A program made the translations under genes and the position numbers. Shown here piece by piece: positions 33,379-41,903 of a stretch of 47,395 nucleotides of DNA (positions within the stretch are counted from its first letter, which is position 1; each line of letters starts with the position of its first letter). The notes beneath the pieces are model-generated. The model was not told the origin of the DNA, did not search any database, and saw nothing but the letters and a program-made list of their open reading frames with translations. The stretch is from Planctomycetota bacterium. GTDB taxonomy: Bacteria > Planctomycetota > Phycisphaerae > FEN-1346. The stretch lies in contig JAUVZF010000026.1 of assembly GCA_030602705.1 (NCBI GenBank), positions 1 through 47,395 on the forward strand, given 5' to 3'.

Positions 33379-35183
33379 CCGCCGACGCCAACAAACCGAC
33401 CGACGCCGACAAGACCAACGATGCCCAGCAGGCCCGCCAGGACGAACTGGCCCGGGTCCGATACCAGGCGGCCGTGGGAACCGCCATCGTGGCCGGCACG
33501 TTCTGCCTGCTGGTCGGCATCACGCTTGCCGTCGCACACTTCCAGAGAACGACGGTGGGGCTCGATGAATCCGAGGAACTCAACAACCTGAGAAACGCGC
33601 TGCTCAAGGTCTCGGACCCCGAGGACCGCAAGGTCATTCGCGAAGACATCCGGCGGCGAGACCTCGAGTTGCGCCAGGGCTTCTTCGGCCGCCGAGCGTT
33701 CACCAAGACCGGCGGGTACCTGCTCCTGGCCGGCCTGGTCGTCTTCATCGCCGGCGCGGGCCTTGCCGCCGCCTGCCGCAAACGTCTGCCGACGCCGCTC
33801 CGCGCCGATCAGCGCAAGCCCGCCATCGGCGCCCAGGCGGCACGGTGGGCGGTGACCGTCATCGCGGTAACGCTCGTCGCCGGCGGCGTCTTTGTGGTCG
33901 CGTACTACGGCGGCGCACCGGACGGCGAAGCACCGGACGGCGGTCAGGCGGTTGCCGTCAAGGCCCCGCCCGGCCGCGAAGAGATCCGCAAACACTGGCC
34001 GCGCTTCCGCGGGCCGGACGGTTCCGGTCACAGCGCCTACACGAACATCCCCACCACCTGGAACGGCAAGACGGGCGAGAACATCCTCTGGAAGACGCCC
34101 GTGCCGCTGCCCGGCGAGAACTCGCCCGTCGTGTGGGGGAAGCGTGTTTTCCTCTCCGGCGCGACGGAGCAGAAACGCGAGGTGTACTGCTTCAGCGCCG
34201 CCGACGGTAAACTCCTCTGGCAGAAACCGGTCTCGACACCCGCCAGCCGCATGACCGACCCCCCCGAAATCCTCGCGGATACCGGCTTTGCCTGCCCCAC
34301 CTGTGCGACCGACGGCCGCTTCGTCTGCGCCATCTTCGCCAACGCCGACATCGCATGCTTCGACGTCGATGGCCGAGAGCGGTGGGTCCGCAACCTCGGC
34401 GCGTTCAAGAACTCCTACGGCTACGCCTCGTCGCTCAATATCTACCGCAGCACCCTCCTCGTGCTCGTGGACCAGGGCACGCCGAGCAAGCCGCTGTCAT
34501 ACCTGCTGGCGCTCGACCTGATGACGGGCAAGACGGCCTGGCGAACCGAGCGGCCCGTCTCGAGTTCCTGGGCGACGCCCATCCTCGCCCACACCGCCAA
34601 GCGCGAAGAGTTCATCACCGTGGGCTGCCCGTGGGTCATCGCCTACAACCCCGCCGACGGGAAGGAACTGTGGCGGGCCAAGGTCCTCGACGGCGACGTG
34701 GCCCCCTCGCCCGTCTACCACTCCGGCACGGCCTTTACAGTCAACACGGGGGCACAGTTAACCGCCATCCCGACGGGCGGCTCCGGCGACATCACCAAAA
34801 CCGGCATCACCTGGACCGCCGAGGACGGGCTGCCGGACATCGTCAGCCCCGTGACCGACGGCAAAGTGGTGCTCCTGGTGACCACCGACGGCCTCCTGAC
34901 CTGCTATGCCGCCGCCGACGGTAAACTGCTCTGGGAACACGAGATCGACGCCATCTTCATGTCGTCGCCCGGCCTGGTCGGCGACAAGTTCTACCTGATG
35001 GACGAGAAGGGCGTGATGCGCATCTTCATCACCGCCGGCGGCTACAAGGAAGTAGCGAAAGCCGAACTCGGCGAGAAGTCGCACTCGTCACCCGCCTTTC
35101 TCGACGGACGCCTTTACCTGCACGGCAAGAAACACCTGTTCTGCATCGGAAAGAAACGAACGTCTTTGACAGGGCCAGATTAG
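33375..35183 (+). CDS. Membrane-anchored PQQ-like beta-propeller protein
   Basis: A 602-residue protein. The N-terminal part has three hydrophobic helices (about residues 32-55, 110-133 and 158-180) separated by a charged coil. The C-terminal 400 residues are a quinoprotein-like propeller, starting with HWPRFRGPDGSG and containing KRVFLSGATEQKREVYCFSAADG, FVCAIFANADIACFDVDG, KVVLLVTTDGLLTCYAAADG and GRLYLHGKKHLFCIGKK. An ATGA overlap with the NapH-like gene couples the two. It is the last gene of the redox cluster. Electron transfer or complex assembly at the periplasmic face is inferred. Confidence 0.8.
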   Translation: MTADANKPTDADKTNDAQQARQDELARVRYQAAVGTAIVAGTFCLLVGITLAVAHFQRTTVGLDESEELNNLRNALLKVSDPEDRKVIREDIRRRDLELRQGFFGRRAFTKTGGYLLLAGLVVFIAGAGLAAACRKRLPTPLRADQRKPAIGAQAARWAVTVIAVTLVAGGVFVVAYYGGAPDGEAPDGGQAVAVKAPPGREEIRKHWPRFRGPDGSGHSAYTNIPTTWNGKTGENILWKTPVPLPGENSPVVWGKRVFLSGATEQKREVYCFSAADGKLLWQKPVSTPASRMTDPPEILADTGFACPTCATDGRFVCAIFANADIACFDVDGRERWVRNLGAFKNSYGYASSLNIYRSTLLVLVDQGTPSKPLSYLLALDLMTGKTAWRTERPVSSSWATPILAHTAKREEFITVGCPWVIAYNPADGKELWRAKVLDGDVAPSPVYHSGTAFTVNTGAQLTAIPTGGSGDITKTGITWTAEDGLPDIVSPVTDGKVVLLVTTDGLLTCYAAADGKLLWEHEIDAIFMSSPGLVGDKFYLMDEKGVMRIFITAGGYKEVAKAELGEKSHSSPAFLDGRLYLHGKKHLFCIGKKRTSLTGPD

Positions 35184-35185
35184 AC

Positions 35186-35278
35186 TAGCCCCGCCCGGCA
35201 AGGCGGGGTAACTGACCAGCCCCGCCCGGCAAGGCGGGGGTATTTGGCTATTGACTAGCCCCGCCTGGCAAGGCGGGG
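35186..35278. repeat. Array of three near-identical hairpin repeats
   Basis: AGCCCCGCCCGGCAAGGCGGGG-type units at 35186-35208, 35217-35239 and 35256-35278, each with a 7-bp stem CCCCGCC/GGCGGGG. Spacing is uneven (31 and 39 bp). They lie between the redox cluster and the NuoE-NuoF gene, starting right after the propeller stop codon. Confidence 0.85.
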
Positions 35279-35330
35279 TGGCAGTTCGTAAGAGCGAGGT
35301 ATGCCTCGCCACCACACAGGCAAAGAAACC

Positions 35331-37709
35331 ATGACCCAGACGGCAGACGATCTTGACCTGGCATTCGTGGATGAGGCGGTCGAGCGAATCGGTCGCGGCC
35401 CGGAGTCCGCCATCCCCATCCTCCAGGCCATCCAGGACCGCTACCGCTACCTGCCCACCGAAGCGCTGCGCCGCGTCTGCCGTCTGACCGAGATCGCCCC
35501 CGCCCAGATCGTCGGCATTGCCACGTTCTACACGCAGTTCCGCCATCGACCGATGGGCAAACACCTGATCCGCGTCTGCATCGGAACCGCCTGCCACGTC
35601 CAGGGCGCAGGGGTGATCCACGATGCCTTTCTCAAGCACCTCGGCGTCCCGGATGGCGAGGACACCGACCCGGACGGTCTCTTCACGGTCGAGAAGGTCG
35701 CCTGCCTCGGCTGCTGCACGCTCGCGCCGGTCGCCCAGATCGGCGACCTTACCTACGGCCACCTGACGCCCGAGCGCACGGGGCAGGTCATCCACGACTT
35801 CCTGGAATCCGAGAAGCGCCGCGCCGACCGCCGCCACGGCGAGGGCGGCCCGGCGAAACCCGGAGCCGAAGCCGCCGGGCCGGCGGGAGAGATCCGCGTC
35901 ACCCTGGACACCTGCTGCATAGCGCGCGGCAGCGGCTACGTGTACGAGGCACTCCAGGACGCCGTAGCCGAGACCGGCGCGCGGGCCGTCGTCAAAGGCG
36001 TCGGCTGTACCGGCATGACGTACCTGACGCCTCTGGTCACCGTAACCGAGCCCGGCCGCCCCCCTGCCCTGTACGCCAACGTCGCGCCGCAGGACGCCGA
36101 GGCGATCGTGCTCCGTCATTTCCGGCCGCACGGACACCTCGCACGGGCCGGCAAGACCGTCTCGCGGCTCCTTGACCAGGTTCTGACCGACGAGGCGTGG
36201 AAACCCCTCCAGCGGTACGCCGTCGATGTTCGCGATCCGCCGATCGCCGAGTTTCTCGGACCGCAAAAGCACATCGCCACCCAGCACTCCGGCCGTGTGC
36301 AGCCGACGAACCTCGACGAATACCTCGACCGCGACGGGTTCCAGGCGCTCGAGCGGTGCGTCACGAGCCGCTCGCCCGACGAGGTGATCGAGGAGGTGCG
36401 CGTCTCGGGCCTGCGCGGCCGCGGCGGCGCGGGATACCCGACGAGCCTGAAGTGGCAGGCCGTCCGCCGCGCCGACGCCGACAAGAAGTACGTCGTCTGC
36501 AACGGCGACGAGGGCGACCCCGGCGCGTTCATGGACCGCATGATCCTCGAATCGTATCCGTACCGCGTCCTGGAGGGCATGGCGATTGCCGCCACGGCGG
36601 TCGGCGCCGAGGAAGGCGTGCTGTACATCCGGGCGGAGTATCCGCTGGCCGTCCGCCGCGTCAGCGAGGCCATCCGCCGCTCGACCGAGCGCGGCTTCCT
36701 GGGCGACGATATCCTGGGCACCGGGCGGCGGCTGCACCTGCGGATCATGCAAGGCGCCGGCGCGTTTGTGTGCGGCGAGGAGACGGCCCTGCTGGAATCG
36801 ATCATGGGCCGCCGCGGCATGCCGCGCCTCAGGCCGCCCTTCCCCGTTGAGAGCGGCCTCTGGGACTGCCCGACGCTCGTCAACAACGTCGAAACGCTTG
36901 CCCTGCTGCCGTGGATCATCCGAAACGGTGCGGCCGCCTTCGCCGAACTTGGCACCGACCACAGCAAAGGCACGAAGGTCTTCTCGCTGGCCGGCAAGGT
37001 CAAGCGCGGCGGCCTGATCGAGGTGCCCATGGGGGTCACGATCCGCGAGATCGTCGAGGAGATCGGCGGCGGCATGACGGGAGACCGCAAGTTCAAGGCC
37101 GTACAGATAGGCGGCCCTTCGGGCGGATGCATCCCCGAGCGCCTGGCCGACATCCCTGTGGACTACGAGGCGCTGACCGAGGTCGGCGCCATGATGGGCT
37201 CGGGCGGCCTCGTGGTCCTCGACGACAAGGACTGCATCGTCGACATCGCCCGCTACTTCCTGGCGTTCACGCAGGACCAGTCGTGCGGCCGGTGCACGCC
37301 CTGCCGCGTCGGCACGCGCCGGATGCTCGACATCCTGGACCGCCTGTGCGAGGGCCAGGGCAAGAAAGGCGATATCGAGGAACTTGAGGAACTGGCCCGG
37401 TACGTTAAGAAGGCCAGTCTCTGCGGCCTCGGCAGCACGGCGCCGAATCCGGTCCTCACGACGATCGAGTATTTCCGCGATGAATACGAGGCCCACATCG
37501 ACGGCCGCTGCCCCGCCGGACGCTGCAAGGCCCTCATCACCTACTCGATTACCGACGACTGCATCGGCTGCACGCTGTGCGCCCAGCACTGCCCGAGCGA
37601 GGCGATCGCCATGCAGCCGTACCAGCAGCACGAGATCCAAGAGGACAAATGCGTCCGCTGCGACACCTGCCGCCAGGTCTGCACCGTCGATGCCGTGGAG
37701 GTGACGTGA
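35331..37709 (+). CDS. NuoE-NuoF (HndA-HndC type) fusion, NADH-binding flavo-iron-sulfur subunit
   Basis: A 792-residue fusion. Residues about 5-165 are a NuoE/HndA domain with [2Fe-2S] cysteines in CIGTACHVQGA and CLGCC. After a linker comes a NuoF/HndC-type thioredoxin-like domain (TLDTCC). Then the FMN/NADH domain (GLRGRGGAGYPTSLKW, NGDEGDPGAFMDR, YIRAEYP), an SLBB domain, and the [4Fe-4S] site CGRCTPC. The C-terminus adds a two-cluster ferredoxin (CIGCTLCAQHC, CVRCDTCRQVC). This composition is that of HydB/HndC/StnB-type NADH-oxidising bifurcating enzymes, here merged with the HydC/StnA-type subunit. An ATG at 35301 lies in a palindromic intergenic repeat, so 35331 is preferred. Confidence 0.87.
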   Translation: MTQTADDLDLAFVDEAVERIGRGPESAIPILQAIQDRYRYLPTEALRRVCRLTEIAPAQIVGIATFYTQFRHRPMGKHLIRVCIGTACHVQGAGVIHDAFLKHLGVPDGEDTDPDGLFTVEKVACLGCCTLAPVAQIGDLTYGHLTPERTGQVIHDFLESEKRRADRRHGEGGPAKPGAEAAGPAGEIRVTLDTCCIARGSGYVYEALQDAVAETGARAVVKGVGCTGMTYLTPLVTVTEPGRPPALYANVAPQDAEAIVLRHFRPHGHLARAGKTVSRLLDQVLTDEAWKPLQRYAVDVRDPPIAEFLGPQKHIATQHSGRVQPTNLDEYLDRDGFQALERCVTSRSPDEVIEEVRVSGLRGRGGAGYPTSLKWQAVRRADADKKYVVCNGDEGDPGAFMDRMILESYPYRVLEGMAIAATAVGAEEGVLYIRAEYPLAVRRVSEAIRRSTERGFLGDDILGTGRRLHLRIMQGAGAFVCGEETALLESIMGRRGMPRLRPPFPVESGLWDCPTLVNNVETLALLPWIIRNGAAAFAELGTDHSKGTKVFSLAGKVKRGGLIEVPMGVTIREIVEEIGGGMTGDRKFKAVQIGGPSGGCIPERLADIPVDYEALTEVGAMMGSGGLVVLDDKDCIVDIARYFLAFTQDQSCGRCTPCRVGTRRMLDILDRLCEGQGKKGDIEELEELARYVKKASLCGLGSTAPNPVLTTIEYFRDEYEAHIDGRCPAGRCKALITYSITDDCIGCTLCAQHCPSEAIAMQPYQQHEIQEDKCVRCDTCRQVCTVDAVEVT

Positions 37710-37721
37710 GGACGGACCATC

Positions 37722-38267
37722 TAACCGCAGAGAACGCAGAGAACGCAGAGCAACGGCAAAGAATCGGGCAACAGCAAAACCGCCTGATACAAAGGTGTCG
37801 GCGATGAACGAGGAACTCAACCAGATAACAGAGGCCATCATCGGCGCGGCAATGGACGTTCATCGCGAACTCGGTCCGGGGCTGCTTGAGTCCGCTTACG
37901 AAGCATGCCTCGCCTATGAACTGATTCGGCGCAGGTTCAAGGTCGAGCGGCAAAAGGAACTGCCTGTCAAGTACCGGAACGTTACGCTGGACTGCGGCTA
38001 CCGAATCGACCTGTTGGTCGAAGGGCAAGTGGTGGTAGAAGTCAAAGCGGTCGAGCAGTGGAACCCGGTTCACCAAGCCCAGGTTCTCTCGTACTTGAAA
38101 CTGTCCGGATGCAGAGTGGGGCTTATCATCAATTTTAACGTGAGGATGCTCAAGACGGGCATTAAGCGGTTCGTCCTTGGACTGAAGGAGTAACCACGCG
38201 CAGACCGTGTGCTCATGGCTGCACGCTTCTCAATTACCCTCCGCGGTCTCTGCGTTCTCTGCGGTTA
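37722..38267. mobile_element. GxxExxY cassette bounded by 29-bp inverted repeats
   Basis: The left end 37722-37750 and the right end 38239-38267 are inverted repeats matching at 27 of 29 positions (outer end TAACCGCAGAGAACGCAGAG). The ends contain an internal GAACGCAGA microrepeat. The 546-bp unit holds one gene with no transposase and lies between two genes that belong together. No clear target-site duplication is seen. Confidence 0.7.
37804..38193 (+). CDS. GxxExxY-family protein
   Basis: A 129-residue protein with the family hallmark GPGLLESAYEACLAYEL, preceded by ITEAIIGAAMDVHRELG, then CGYRIDLLVEGQVVVEVKAV with the D...ExK pattern of PDDEXK-type nucleases and a final LINFNVRMLKTGIKRFVL. 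The length is full for the family, whose biological role is not established. ATG at 37804 has AAAGG upstream; a GTG at 37795 would add three residues. It is enclosed by inverted repeats and splits the NuoE-NuoF fusion gene from its flavoprotein partner gene. Confidence 0.85.
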   Translation: MNEELNQITEAIIGAAMDVHRELGPGLLESAYEACLAYELIRRRFKVERQKELPVKYRNVTLDCGYRIDLLVEGQVVVEVKAVEQWNPVHQAQVLSYLKLSGCRVGLIINFNVRMLKTGIKRFVLGLKE

Positions 38268-38283
38268 AAAGGAATGGTCGATA

Positions 38284-39855
38284 ATGCCGAGACTGGTGAT
38301 CGACAACCAGGATGTCGAAGTCCCCGAAGGCGCCACCATTCTCGATGCCGCACGCAAACTCGGCATCGAGATCCCGACGCTGTGCTTACGAGAAGGCTGC
38401 GAGCCGTCAACCTCCTGCATGGTGTGCGTCGTCAAGGTGAAGAATCCCGACCGGTTCGTGGCCTCCTGCGGCTCGCGGGCCACCGAGGGGATGATTGTTG
38501 AGAGCCAGACGGAAGAGGTCCGCGAGGCCCGGCGGACGGCGCTCGAACTGTTGCTCTCCGACCATCCGGCCGATTGCATCGCCCCCTGCCAGACCGTGTG
38601 CCCGGCGCAGATGAACATCCCGCGCATGATCCGCCAGACGGCGGCCGGCGACGCCGCAGCAGCCGAAACGGCCCGAAGTGCGCTCGTCCTTCCCGCAACG
38701 CTCGGCCGCATCTGCCCGGCCCCATGCGAAAAAGGCTGCCGCCGTGCCCGGCACGACGCCACCGTCTCCATCCGCCTCCTGCACCGCCACGCCGCCGAAA
38801 CCGACTTGGCGTCGGCCGCTCCGTGGCTGCCTGCATGCCAACACGACACGGGCAAGCACGTCGCCATCGTCGGCGCCGGGCCGGCGGGGCTGGCCGCCGC
38901 ATGGCGCCTGCTTCAGGAAGGACACGGCGCAACGCTCTTCGACGATCGCGAAGCGCCCGGCGGCATGCTCCGCTACGGCGTTGAGGAAGACCTCCTGCCG
39001 CGCAGCGTCCTCGATGCCGAGTTCGCCCTCATCGAGCAACTCGGCGCCGAGTTCCGCGGCAGCACCAGGGTCGGACGCAATGTTGCCATCGTCGAACTGG
39101 CTCGCGATTTCGACGCCGTCCTCGTGGCCTGCGGCCGCACGGCGGAAGGCAACGCCGGGCAACTCGGCCTCGAAGCGGCCGAGAAGGGCCTCAAGGTCAA
39201 CCGGCAGACCTTCGAGACACCGACGGCCGGCGTGTTCGCCGCAGGCGATGCCCTCCAGCCCCGCCGGATGGCCGTCCGGGCCGTCGCCGACGGCAAAGCC
39301 GCCGCCCGTTCCATCATCCAGCACCTGGCCGGCCGCCCCGTCGTCGCACCGGAAAGACCGTTTACGACGCGCCTGGGCCGCCCCACTGAGCAAGAGATGA
39401 CGGCAATGCTCGCCGCCGCAAGCCTCGACGCCCGCGTCGTTCCTTCCGGCGGCGAGGCGGCAGGCTTTACATCCGACGAGGCCCGCCGCGAGGCGCCGCG
39501 GTGCCTTCACTGCGACTGCCGCAAGGCCGACACCTGCCTTCTGCGCAAATGGTCCGTTGCGCTCGGCGCCAAACCGACCCGCCACAGCGGGACGCGGCGG
39601 CCGTTCGAACTGCACGTCGCGCACCCGGACGTCGTGCAGGAGCCCGGCAAGTGCATCTCGTGCGGCCTGTGTATCCAGGTGGCGGCGCGAAAGGGCGAGG
39701 CGCTCGGTCTGACGTTTATCGGCCGCGGCTTCGATGTGCGGGTCGGCGTTCCTTTCAACGAGACCATTGCGAAGGGTCTGAAAGTAGCCGCCGCCGAATG
39801 CGTCGCGGCCTGTCCGACAGGGGCCCTGGCCTTCAAGGACGAAGGCATGGGGTGA
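38284..39855 (+). CDS. NfnB/GltD-like FAD iron-sulfur protein with NuoG-type ferredoxin domain, lacking the NADPH domain
   Basis: A 523-residue protein. Residues 1-90 are a NuoG-type [2Fe-2S] domain (CLREGCEPSTSCMVC, then C62). Residues about 92-155 are a GltD-type Fe-S helical region (CIAPCQTVCP, CPAPCEKGC). The FAD domain has GAGPAG (197-202), GGMLRYGVEEDLLPRSV and the second FAD motif VFAAGD (317-322). The two FAD motifs are about 120 residues apart, against about 280 in E. coli GltD: the NADPH-binding Rossmann insert is missing. Cysteines continue near 415 (CLHCDC) and in CISCGLC. It should pair with the NuoE-NuoF fusion, as in Stn-type transhydrogenases, but NADPH cannot be its expected partner. 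Confidence 0.8.
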   Translation: MPRLVIDNQDVEVPEGATILDAARKLGIEIPTLCLREGCEPSTSCMVCVVKVKNPDRFVASCGSRATEGMIVESQTEEVREARRTALELLLSDHPADCIAPCQTVCPAQMNIPRMIRQTAAGDAAAAETARSALVLPATLGRICPAPCEKGCRRARHDATVSIRLLHRHAAETDLASAAPWLPACQHDTGKHVAIVGAGPAGLAAAWRLLQEGHGATLFDDREAPGGMLRYGVEEDLLPRSVLDAEFALIEQLGAEFRGSTRVGRNVAIVELARDFDAVLVACGRTAEGNAGQLGLEAAEKGLKVNRQTFETPTAGVFAAGDALQPRRMAVRAVADGKAAARSIIQHLAGRPVVAPERPFTTRLGRPTEQEMTAMLAAASLDARVVPSGGEAAGFTSDEARREAPRCLHCDCRKADTCLLRKWSVALGAKPTRHSGTRRPFELHVAHPDVVQEPGKCISCGLCIQVAARKGEALGLTFIGRGFDVRVGVPFNETIAKGLKVAAAECVAACPTGALAFKDEGMG

Positions 39856-39910
39856 CACGCGCCCGCCTTCCCGCCTTCGCCAAGGCTACAGCGGACAGGA
39901 CAGCGGACAT

Positions 39911-41902
39911 CTATTGCTCGGCGCCGGCGAAGCCGAGGTACTCGTCGAGCCAATCGTCGGCCCGCAAGACACCCTTTCGCTGGGCGAGGCTGAGGTGCTC
40001 GGCCCGCCGCTGGGCGGCGTTGAAGGCGTGGCGCGAGACGGGACCGCCGACTTCACGCTCGGTCCGCCCGTAGCGTTTCCGAAGCGACGCCGACAGGTGC
40101 GGCGCGTGGCGGCGGACGAGTTCGTCCTGGAGGCTGACGACCGCCTGGGCCGAACCGCGGTCGCCCTGGCGGGCACTTCGGCCGAAGAGTTGCCGGTCGA
40201 TGCGGCCGGCCTCGTGACGTTCGGTAGCCAGAACGTGCAGGCCGCCGAGGTCCGCCACGCCGGCGCCCAGTTTGATATCGGTCCCCCGGCCGGCCATGTT
40301 GGTCGCGACGGTGATCTTTCCGGGCTGGCCGGCGGCGGCGGTCACCTGAGCCTCCTCGCGGTGGCGGACGGCGTTCAGAACCTGATGGTCCAGGCCGGCG
40401 TCCGTCAGAAGGCGGCTCAGGTGCTCGCTCGCGCGGACGCTGCGGGTGCCGACGAGAATGGGCCGGCCGGTTTCGTGAAGGCGCCGGATCTCCTTGACGA
40501 TGGCCTTCCACTTGGCGCCCTGGGTCGCGTACACGCGGTCGGGCAGCACCTGCCGGATGCACGGCCGGTTCGTCGGGATGGTGACGACCGGCGCGTGGTA
40601 AATCTGCCAGAACTCGCGCCAAGCCTCGGCGGCGGTGCCCGTCATGCCGGCGAGTTTGCGGTAGAGACGGAAGAACCGCTGAAAACTGACCCTGGCGTAC
40701 GTGTCCTTGGGCGACTGGACCTCGACCAGTTCCTTGGCCGAGACCGCCTGGTGCAGGCCGTCGCGCCATTCGCGGTCGGGCATAAGGCGGCCGGTAAACT
40801 CGTCGACGATGACGACCTTCTCCTCCTCGTCGATGATGTACTGCTTGTCGCGCAGGTAGAACTCGCGAGCGGTCAGGGCCTGGGTGACGAGTTCCTCCCG
40901 GCGTCGCGCCCCGGCCCACACGCCGCCCAGGTCGTCGGCCAGTTCCTCAAGCCGGTCCTTGCCGGCGGGCGTCAAGTCGACTTCGCGGTACCGCTGGTTC
41001 ACGCGGAAGTCGCGCGCCGGATCCAACTGGGCCGCCAGGCAGGTCGCCTGGCGGAAGGCTTCGACCTGCTCGGGGTTGGGCGCCTCGCCGGAGATGATGA
41101 GCGGCGTGACGGCCTCGTCGATGAGAATGGAATCGGCCTCGTCGACGATCGCGAAGTGCAGCCCGCGTTGAACGAGCCGGTCTGTGCCGCTGCCGGCGCC
41201 TTCGGCGATCTTGGCCATCAGGACCGACGGCAGCCCCTGAAGCCGTCCCAGCGACAGGCGGTCGCGAAGGAAGTCGGCCGTCACCTCCTTGTTCGTGCAA
41301 TAGGTGATGTCGGCCTGATAGGCCTCACGGCGATCGGGCGACTGCATGCCCTGCTCGATGGCCGCCACCCGCAGCCCGCAGAACCGGTAGATCGAACCCA
41401 TCCAGTCGGCGTCGCGTGTGGCCAGGTAATCGTTGTGTGTGACGATGTGGCAGCCCTTTCCGCGCCATCCTTCGATGGTGGCGGGCAGGGTTGCGGCGAG
41501 GGTCTTGCCCTCACCGGTGGCCATCTCGGCGATGCAGCCGGCCTCCAGCGCCAGTGCCCCGGCCACCTGAACGCGGAAGATGCTCATGCCGGTTTCGCGC
41601 CGGGCCACTTCGCGGACCAGGGCAAACGCGTGCTCCAGGATCTCGTCCGTGTCGCCGCCGCGCCGGTAGCGATCGCGCATCTCGGCAGCGGCTTCGCGCA
41701 GCCGCCCGGAACCGCGGTCCCGGTACTCCTTCTCGAGGGCCAGCACCCGGTCGGCCCGGCGCAGGAACCGCATGCGACGGGGCACGAAGGCCTTGGCGAT
41801 GCCGACGGCGGCGTCCCAGGCCGCATCCACGCCCCTGGGCAGCGGCTTGTCGGGCGTACGTTGCGCCAGCGTTCGCCACGTTGTGCTTGGAATACGGACC
41901 AC
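39911..41902 (-). CDS. Short SecA-like preprotein translocase ATPase
   Basis: A 663-residue SecA homologue, clearly shorter than housekeeping SecA (about 800-900). Visible are GMSIFRVQVAGALALEAGCIAEM-type motor entry with ATGEGKT Walker A, VTHNDYLATRDADWM, the PPXD-type region, Walker B VDEADSILIDEAVTPLIIS, and motor 2 motifs (GTRSVRASEHLS, TNMAGRGTDIKLG, GRSARQGD). The zinc-binding C-terminal tail is absent. The GTG at 41902 begins 1 nt after the upstream TGA, so expression follows the M50/HlyD gene. Such paralogues (SecA2-type) serve dedicated substrates. The operon with PqqD-M50-HlyD and GAF-HlyD proteins suggests it powers a specialised export route. Confidence 0.87.
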   Translation of the reverse strand: MVRIPSTTWRTLAQRTPDKPLPRGVDAAWDAAVGIAKAFVPRRMRFLRRADRVLALEKEYRDRGSGRLREAAAEMRDRYRRGGDTDEILEHAFALVREVARRETGMSIFRVQVAGALALEAGCIAEMATGEGKTLAATLPATIEGWRGKGCHIVTHNDYLATRDADWMGSIYRFCGLRVAAIEQGMQSPDRREAYQADITYCTNKEVTADFLRDRLSLGRLQGLPSVLMAKIAEGAGSGTDRLVQRGLHFAIVDEADSILIDEAVTPLIISGEAPNPEQVEAFRQATCLAAQLDPARDFRVNQRYREVDLTPAGKDRLEELADDLGGVWAGARRREELVTQALTAREFYLRDKQYIIDEEEKVVIVDEFTGRLMPDREWRDGLHQAVSAKELVEVQSPKDTYARVSFQRFFRLYRKLAGMTGTAAEAWREFWQIYHAPVVTIPTNRPCIRQVLPDRVYATQGAKWKAIVKEIRRLHETGRPILVGTRSVRASEHLSRLLTDAGLDHQVLNAVRHREEAQVTAAAGQPGKITVATNMAGRGTDIKLGAGVADLGGLHVLATERHEAGRIDRQLFGRSARQGDRGSAQAVVSLQDELVRRHAPHLSASLRKRYGRTEREVGGPVSRHAFNAAQRRAEHLSLAQRKGVLRADDWLDEYLGFAGAEQ

Positions 41903-41903
41903 G

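Noticed and set aside
35186..35278. CRISPR array
   Set aside because: Three short units with 8- and 16-bp gaps and internal hairpins; no spacers of proper length and no cas genes.
35088..37841. 917-codon minus-strand frame across the NuoE-NuoF gene
   Set aside because: Antisense shadow; the plus strand encodes full, ordered cofactor motifs.
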